DNA of 64,000 bases from JAHJDR01 sp964526915. GTDB lineage: Bacteria > UBA10199 > JADGCS01. The DNA lies in contig CAZGMS010000072.1 of NCBI GenBank assembly GCA_964526915.1, positions 9,565 through 73,564 on the forward strand, given 5' to 3'. The position numbers were made by a program, and so were the translations under genes. The notes under the pieces were generated by a model. That model searched no databases. It was given only the letters and a program-made list of their open reading frames with translations, and had not been told where the DNA came from. Positions 61,791 through 64,000 of this stretch are shown here, in pieces; positions within the stretch are counted from its first letter, which is position 1, and each line of letters opens with the position of its first letter.

Positions 61791-63101
61791 TCATGTCAAA
61801 CGACTAAATCCTGAATGACAAACAGGGCCCTTCAAAAAAGTCTCTGGGTTTCCGGTTTGGATAGCTTCTCTGACTTGCCCAAAAACCTCTCTCACAGCCT
61901 TTTCGTACAAATCAATATGACTGTTTTTGTGAGCAAACGATGCATAGTAAGCGGTTGTCGCCAAAATATTTCTATCGAGCATCCCTTGGGTAAACAATGT
62001 TTTCAAAACAAGTGGCTGGTCATGCTGAAACGAAAAGTGTGCGATAGGATCAATCCCCCCCACATGAATCGCCACGCCTCGGTCTTTTGCTGTCTTGGTC
62101 CAAATTTCTTTTACCTGCTGCCCGGATCTGACCACATATTCTGCAACATGCTGTGCACGCATTTTTTCAATGCATGCCAAGCTGGCCACCAACCCAATGC
62201 GATCCGTCCAATAGGTGCTACTGATAAAGCTATCTTGTGCAGAACTCATCACATGTTTTTTGCCAATGATGGCAGACATGGGATACCCATTGCTCATCGC
62301 CTTGGCAAAGACTGCTATGTCTGGTTCTATTCCATATTTTTGATGAGCTCCACCAAGTGTCAATCGCCAGCCAGCACTAATCTCATCAACGATAAAAGGG
62401 ATTTGGTATTTTTGACAGGTCCTCTGAATGGCAGAAAGAAATTCGGATTTTGGTTCTTCATTGCGAATGGTTTCGAGCACAATAGCACCTACTTTGGTGG
62501 CATGCTTTGCGATCAGGCGATTAAACGCCTCAGTATCATTGTATTTGAAGGGAAATGAGGTGCCCAAGAGTTGACGTGGAACCCCTCTGGGTTGCAAGCC
62601 GGGCAACAAGTGGCCATCCAGTGATTTTTCTTCTGCCAAATTGGCCGACAAATACCAATCATGCCATCCATGATACCCACAAAATAAAACTACATCCCTA
62701 TTTGATGACGCACGGGCAATACGCACCGCAATGGCCATGGCTTCACCACCCGTTTTGGCATACCTGACCATATGGGCCCATGGGTGTATTTGCAACAACA
62801 CCTCCGCCAAATAAACTTCTTCCGGGGCATTGAGGGTTGAAATATTTCCATGATCAATGGCCGATTTAACCTGCGCATCAACATCCTCATCAGCATAACC
62901 CAGAATGTTAGACCCCACCCCCATGTACGCCATGTCGGTGTACTCCACCCCTTCCAAATCCCAAATCTGACAACCTTTTGCCTTGGAAAAATAAGCTGGC
63001 CAGTATTCAGGCAACAGCATTTCAGGTCTCTTGGAAAGTAACTGGGTCCCTCCCGGTATCAAAATTTTTGCTCTCTGGTATAGTTGTGTTCCTGACAACA
63101 T
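61791..63101 (-). CDS. class III PLP aminotransferase (glutamate-1-semialdehyde-aminomutase-like)
   Basis: 436 residues. Signatures are YAKTGGEAMAIAVRIARA, FCGYHGWHDWYLS, VGAIVLETIRN, DEISAGWRLTLGG (D239, E240) and FAKAMSNGYPMSAIIG with the PLP lysine K267. This is the HemL-like branch. In nonulosonic acid loci related enzymes aminate or deaminate keto-sugar intermediates. True HemL is unlikely because the gene is embedded between a cytidylyltransferase gene and an RmlD-like gene and the context is glycan synthesis. GGGAAA lies 3-4 bases before the ATG. Substrate unknown. Confidence 0.85.
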   Translation of the reverse strand: MLSGTQLYQRAKILIPGGTQLLSKRPEMLLPEYWPAYFSKAKGCQIWDLEGVEYTDMAYMGVGSNILGYADEDVDAQVKSAIDHGNISTLNAPEEVYLAEVLLQIHPWAHMVRYAKTGGEAMAIAVRIARASSNRDVVLFCGYHGWHDWYLSANLAEEKSLDGHLLPGLQPRGVPRQLLGTSFPFKYNDTEAFNRLIAKHATKVGAIVLETIRNEEPKSEFLSAIQRTCQKYQIPFIVDEISAGWRLTLGGAHQKYGIEPDIAVFAKAMSNGYPMSAIIGKKHVMSSAQDSFISSTYWTDRIGLVASLACIEKMRAQHVAEYVVRSGQQVKEIWTKTAKDRGVAIHVGGIDPIAHFSFQHDQPLVLKTLFTQGMLDRNILATTAYYASFAHKNSHIDLYEKAVREVFGQVREAIQTGNPETFLKGPVCHSGFSRLT

Positions 63102-63112
63102 AAATTTCCCTA

Positions 63113-63874
63113 TTATTTTGTTACCACAAAATCATTCTGGAGTGATTTCTCATACCCCTCATTGCGCCTGATGATCTGATTGCATTGTTCCACCTCAGGG
63201 TTTTGTGACAGATAATGCAAGATATCGGCCAAACAAAATTTTGTATTTTTCTCGTAGAGATGATCATAGACAGCCTTGATCAGAATCCAATCCTCCGGCT
63301 GATCTAAGGTCCACCTTTTTTGTGACAAATCAGTCTTGTTGACCACAGAATTGAGTTTGAACATCTGTTGGTTTTTTTTGATGTACGGGGTAACGTGCTC
63401 TCTTTCTGATTTGAGCGAGGCTTCTTTCCAAGCCTTTTCCAAGGATGAAAAAGTAAACACCTCAACATCAAGCCCATCGGGATAAGTTTCCTGTAATGTA
63501 TTTGATGTGTAATCAGCACCCGAACTCAAATGGGCTTCAATCACCTGATCAACGATCTCACTGTCAATCAATGGACAATCTGATGTCACTCTCACCACAT
63601 GATCCGGCCGATAGGGTTGAGCAGTGCGATAGTAGCGATCAAGCACATCATCTTCCGAACCACGAGACATTGCCATACCGGCCCTCTGGCATAAATCCAC
63701 AATGGCATCATCTTCTGGACGGGTCGTCGTGGCAACAACCACAGTATCAATAAAGCGACTTTCCTGGATGCGTGACACGACATGTTCCAAAACTGTTTTG
63801 CCACATAAGGACATGAGAACCTTGCGGGGCAATCTTGTGGAAAGAACTCGTGCCTGAATGATGGCAATGATCAT
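63113..63874 (-). CDS. SpsF/NeuA-like cytidylyltransferase
   Basis: About 253 residues. IIAIIQARVLSTRLPRKVL is the nucleotide-binding signature. RVTSDCPLIDSEIVDQVI contains the metal-binding Asp, and LDVEVFTFSSLEKAW and RWTLDQPEDW follow. This is the SpsF-type branch that makes CMP-activated sugars (or NDP-activated acids). The ATG with AGGAG 5 bases upstream is preferred over an upstream TTG. It is the first complete gene at the right edge and pairs with the NeuB-type synthase three genes away. PseF-like activity is possible. Confidence 0.86.
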   Translation of the reverse strand: MIIAIIQARVLSTRLPRKVLMSLCGKTVLEHVVSRIQESRFIDTVVVATTTRPEDDAIVDLCQRAGMAMSRGSEDDVLDRYYRTAQPYRPDHVVRVTSDCPLIDSEIVDQVIEAHLSSGADYTSNTLQETYPDGLDVEVFTFSSLEKAWKEASLKSEREHVTPYIKKNQQMFKLNSVVNKTDLSQKRWTLDQPEDWILIKAVYDHLYEKNTKFCLADILHYLSQNPEVEQCNQIIRRNEGYEKSLQNDFVVTK

Positions 63875-63895
63875 CAATTCTCCTTATGGGCACCT

Positions 63896-64000
63896 CTAAT
63901 AATCATCTTCTACTGCAAAATTACACTCTGGTCTGCAACTGCGTCCGATGGCACAAAAAGTCCTCAACGTGGCGTGCCTTACACGTCTGCGGGCTTTTTG
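63896..64000 (-). other. edge segment: short open frames and a possible upstream gene end
   Basis: Upstream of the cytidylyltransferase gene two minus frames are open to the right edge and end in TAG (34 codons) or TAA (25 codons). The first translates to an Arg/Cys-rich tail ending CNFAVEDDY. Neither is a protein I recognise, and the base composition is more GC-rich than its surroundings. The stretch also contains the hairpin listed separately, so it is more likely an intergenic or repeated element than the end of a gene. Confidence 0.2.
63955..63999. terminator. possible bidirectional terminator-like hairpin at the right edge
   Basis: Outer arms AAAAAGTCC (63955-63963) and GGGCTTTTT (63991-63999) pair over 9 positions with one G-U. 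Inner arms ACGTG (63967-63971) and CACGT (63982-63986) pair with a 10-base loop. The ends supply an A-tract and a T-tract on both strands, as in bidirectional Rho-independent terminators. It would mark the start of the minus-strand operon. The stem is interrupted, so strength is uncertain, and it lies at the window edge. Confidence 0.35.

Noticed and set aside
61815..62558. Longest plus-strand frame (about 247 codons)
   Set aside because: It lies wholly inside the class III aminotransferase gene on the other strand and its protein shows no domain.
61791..63101. Housekeeping hemL (glutamate-1-semialdehyde aminomutase)
   Set aside because: Context is glycan synthesis between cytidylyltransferase and reductase genes, and the active-site region is only HemL-like.
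1..64000. ABC-type capsule exporter (KpsMT/Wzm-Wzt), Wza/Wzc secretion genes, or insertion sequences
   Set aside because: None of the proteins shows Walker-type ABC transporter, outer-membrane Wza, tyrosine kinase or transposase features. No CRISPR-type direct repeats or tRNA cloverleaf was noticed.

Overview
The window is one continuous surface-glycan biosynthesis locus. About 57 protein genes, all on the minus strand, are packed from edge to edge. The largest gene-free stretch is about 239 bases, so no region longer than 300 bases lacks a gene. At least fifteen junctions are 4-base ATGA or GTGA stop/start overlaps, which points to long co-transcribed, translationally coupled operons read from the right end towards the left. 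The content (Wzx flippases, a Wzy-like polymerase, Wzz, polyprenyl-phosphate sugar transferases, WecB, RmlA/RmlB, WecE, NeuB) indicates a Gram-negative bacterium, most likely a proteobacterium, of low to moderate GC. The sequence does not support naming a genus. No rRNA, tRNA, CRISPR array, transposase or phage gene was seen.

Layout in transcription order, right to left. (1) 64.0-59.3 kb: CMP-sugar-type cytidylyltransferase, class III aminotransferase, RmlD-like reductase, NeuB-type synthase and GNAT acetyltransferase, a partial nonulosonic-acid-type pathway. (2) 59.3-48.4 kb: GT2 glycosyltransferase, four radical-SAM proteins (two with cobalamin-binding-like N-termini, two SPASM-like), a methyltransferase-like protein, a DegT-type PLP enzyme, a surface-carbohydrate protein and a zinc-ribbon methyltransferase. 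(3) 48.2-40.2 kb: flippase, asparagine synthase-type amidotransferase, TylF-like and ordinary methyltransferases, ATP-grasp ligase, PHP hydrolase and a large deacetylase-like protein. (4) 40.2-31.0 kb: glycosyltransferases, a divergent DegT protein, FemAB-like protein, second deacetylase-like protein, a dehydrogenase/oxidoreductase fusion and a heparinase II/III-like protein. (5) 31.0-24.0 kb: RmlA, RmlB, an ArnC/GtrB-like transferase, two methyltransferases, WecE and an ArnT-like membrane transferase, which together look like a lipid-linked 4-amino-4,6-dideoxyhexose donor system. (6) 24.0-19.6 kb: WecB, WbuB-like glycosyltransferase, sugar epimerase and a WecA/WbpL-like initiating transferase. 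(7) 19.5-11.3 kb: an unusual metabolic island (CitE-like lyase, split class I fumarase-type hydratase, unassigned barrel protein, aldo/keto reductase, MmgE/PrpD protein, phosphonopyruvate-decarboxylase-type enzyme, ATP-grasp ligase). (8) 11.1-0 kb: second flippase, Wzy-like polymerase, two GT4 glycosyltransferases, a deacetylase-like protein, a PglC/PglD/PglE-like bacillosamine set, Wzz, and a CapD/PglF-like dehydratase cut by the left edge.

Together these genes can make several activated sugars (diNAcBac-type, ManNAc-type, dTDP-4-amino-4,6-dideoxyhexose and a nonulosonate-type sugar) and load them on undecaprenyl phosphate through two different initiating enzymes. Products could be flipped by two flippases, polymerised with length control, and decorated by methylation, amidation, acylation and probably C-C or radical chemistry. 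The least explained part, and the best candidate for an undescribed system, is the 11.3-19.5 kb acid-metabolism island. The radical-SAM battery at 52.2-58.4 kb is second.
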